This document shows positions 63,181 through 64,000 of a DNA stretch of 64,000 nt, in pieces. The notes beneath the pieces were generated by a model. That model searched no databases. It was given only the letters and a program-made list of their open reading frames with translations, and was not told the DNA's origin. Position 1 is the stretch's first letter; each line of letters starts with the position of its first letter. A program made the translations under genes and the position numbers. The stretch is from positions 496,001-560,000 of the forward strand of contig NZ_AP019721.1 in assembly GCF_006742205.1 (NCBI RefSeq), in the 5' to 3' direction. Source of the stretch: Staphylococcus epidermidis. GTDB lineage: Bacteria > Bacillota > Bacilli > Staphylococcales > Staphylococcaceae.

Positions 63181-64000
63181 CTTATCCTGGCACAGTATAT
63201 CTAATCGGTGCAGGACCAGGCAATCCAAACTTATTAACTAAAAAAGCTGAACGGTTAATTAGATCAGCTGACGTGATTTTATTTGATCGTCTCGTAAATC
63301 CTTTCATCTTACAGTATGCTTCTTCTCAAACAAAAGTGATCAATGTGGGAAAGAAACCTTATTGTAAACACATTCAACAAGAGGAGATTAATCAAAAAAT
63401 TGTTGAAGCAGCTAATCAATATCAATGTGTGGTGAGACTAAAGGGAGGAGATCCTGCGATTTTTGGTAGAATTACAGAAGAAGTACAAACATTAGAAAAT
63501 CATCATATTCATTACGAGATTGTCCCTGGTGTGACATCAGCAAGTGCTGCCGTAGCAACTATGAATATGGGATTAACGATGCGTTCTATCGCACCGAGTG
63601 TGACTTTCTCAACTGGTCATTTTAAAGATTCGGTTAATCACGATACGGATATTAGGAACTTGATTAATGGAGGCACTTTAGCTATTTATATGGGTGTGAA
63701 AAGATTAGGTCAAATTATTAAACAAATTGAATCATATACGAATGAAGACTACCCCATTGCAATAGTGTTTAATGCTTCCTGCTACAATGAAAAGATTGTT
63801 ATAGGTCATTTAAGTACGATTGAAGAACAATTGGTTTCTCAACAACTAGAAGGTCATCCAGGCATATGCATTTTAGGTAATATACTTGATGACATTAATC
63901 GTACGTTATTGAATAATAATAAGAATGACAAGGGAAATCTATATTTAATCAAGGGAGATAAAGAACGTGCAATTGCAAAGGCTGAAACTTTATATGATGA
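63171..64000 (+). CDS. cobA: Uroporphyrinogen-III C-methyltransferase (SUMT), cut by window edge
   Basis: Converts uroporphyrinogen III to precorrin-2 using S-adenosylmethionine, the first step of sirohaem synthesis. Visible motifs are VYLIGAGPGNPNLLT, the VILFDRLV strand, VVRLKGGDPAIFGR and PGVTSASAA, typical of SUMT/CobA. The core domain ends near residue 240. The frame continues past the usual SUMT length with LLNNNKNDKGNLYLIKGDKERAIAKAE and runs off the edge at 64000, which fits the longer staphylococcal enzyme (SirA). Its ATG at 63171 overlaps nirD by 10 bp, preceded by GGAG, so NirB, NirD and the sirohaem enzyme are coupled. Confidence 0.9.
   Translation, partial: MSITYPGTVYLIGAGPGNPNLLTKKAERLIRSADVILFDRLVNPFILQYASSQTKVINVGKKPYCKHIQQEEINQKIVEAANQYQCVVRLKGGDPAIFGRITEEVQTLENHHIHYEIVPGVTSASAAVATMNMGLTMRSIAPSVTFSTGHFKDSVNHDTDIRNLINGGTLAIYMGVKRLGQIIKQIESYTNEDYPIAIVFNASCYNEKIVIGHLSTIEEQLVSQQLEGHPGICILGNILDDINRTLLNNNKNDKGNLYLIKGDKERAIAKAETLYD

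Noticed and set aside
1..64000. tRNA, rRNA, CRISPR array, replication origin, phage or intact IS
   Set aside because: No clover-leaf or rRNA core sequence, no regularly spaced repeat-spacer array, no DnaA-box cluster, no integrase or phage structural genes and no full transposase were seen.

Overview
The window is about 64 kb of low-GC Firmicutes chromosome. Gene content, gene order and several near-recognisable proteins (LytSR/LrgAB, OpuCABCD, TcyABC, FmhA, Flp, NirR/NirBD) place it in the genus Staphylococcus, most likely a coagulase-negative species. IS1272-derived repeats fit the epidermidis/haemolyticus/hominis/warneri type, but the sequence alone does not settle the species. It looks like ordinary core chromosome. 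I see no rRNA, tRNA, CRISPR array, prophage or intact insertion sequence. The mobile DNA visible is three degenerate IS1272 derivatives.

Layout, left to right. 1-8.7 kb: the tail of a short-chain dehydrogenase, an M20 deacylase, a ppx-ppk polyphosphate operon (minus), a second SDR, an M42 aminopeptidase with a small zinc-ribbon protein, and a DUF1307 lipoprotein. 8.7-14.5 kb: a membrane-anchored glutamate-synthase-like oxidoreductase, three tandem CPBP (Abi/CAAX-type) membrane proteins and a FetAB-type ABC exporter. 14.6-21 kb: an MFS transporter, a type-B carboxylesterase, an APC permease, a broken ydeI-like gene fused to an IS1272 end fragment, and butanediol dehydrogenase. 21-31 kb: the opuC osmoprotectant operon, lrgAB and lytSR (murein hydrolase/cell-death control) and a NorB-type drug exporter. 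31-44 kb: panE, a second-type YidC lipoprotein, the penicillin-binding-like Flp, a KimA-type potassium importer, an APC permease with a clear cre site, a metallophosphoesterase, a C39-like protein, a Bcr/CflA exporter, a coiled-coil membrane protein and glycerate kinase.

44-51 kb: a polytopic DUF6056/GtrC-like protein paired with a GtrA-type flippase, a cation diffusion facilitator, gpmA, a 34-residue basic protein and the tcyABC cystine transporter. 51-64 kb: two ~542-bp IS1272-derived elements in direct orientation flank fmhA, a DUF4467 lipoprotein, dsbA, an AHSA1-like protein, a formate/nitrite channel and a GNAT acetyltransferase. They are followed by orphan NikA and the nitrite reduction/sirohaem block (nirR, nirB, nirD, uroporphyrinogen-III methyltransferase), which runs off the right edge.

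Functional threads. The nitrite channel, NirR, NirBD and the methyltransferase form one anaerobic nitrite-assimilation/respiration system. The nirB promoter carries an NreC-like box and a TGTGA-N6-TCACA palindrome, and a near-identical palindrome lies upstream of butanediol dehydrogenase, suggesting shared redox control. OpuC and KimA are both families tied to c-di-AMP and osmotic balance. Two perfect cre matches link lrgAB and an amino-acid permease to carbon catabolite control. The strongest candidates for undescribed biology are modest: the CPBP triplet with one apparently dead member, the DUF6056-GtrA pair, the 34-residue protein, and the habit of IS1272-derived elements of sitting where terminators should be.
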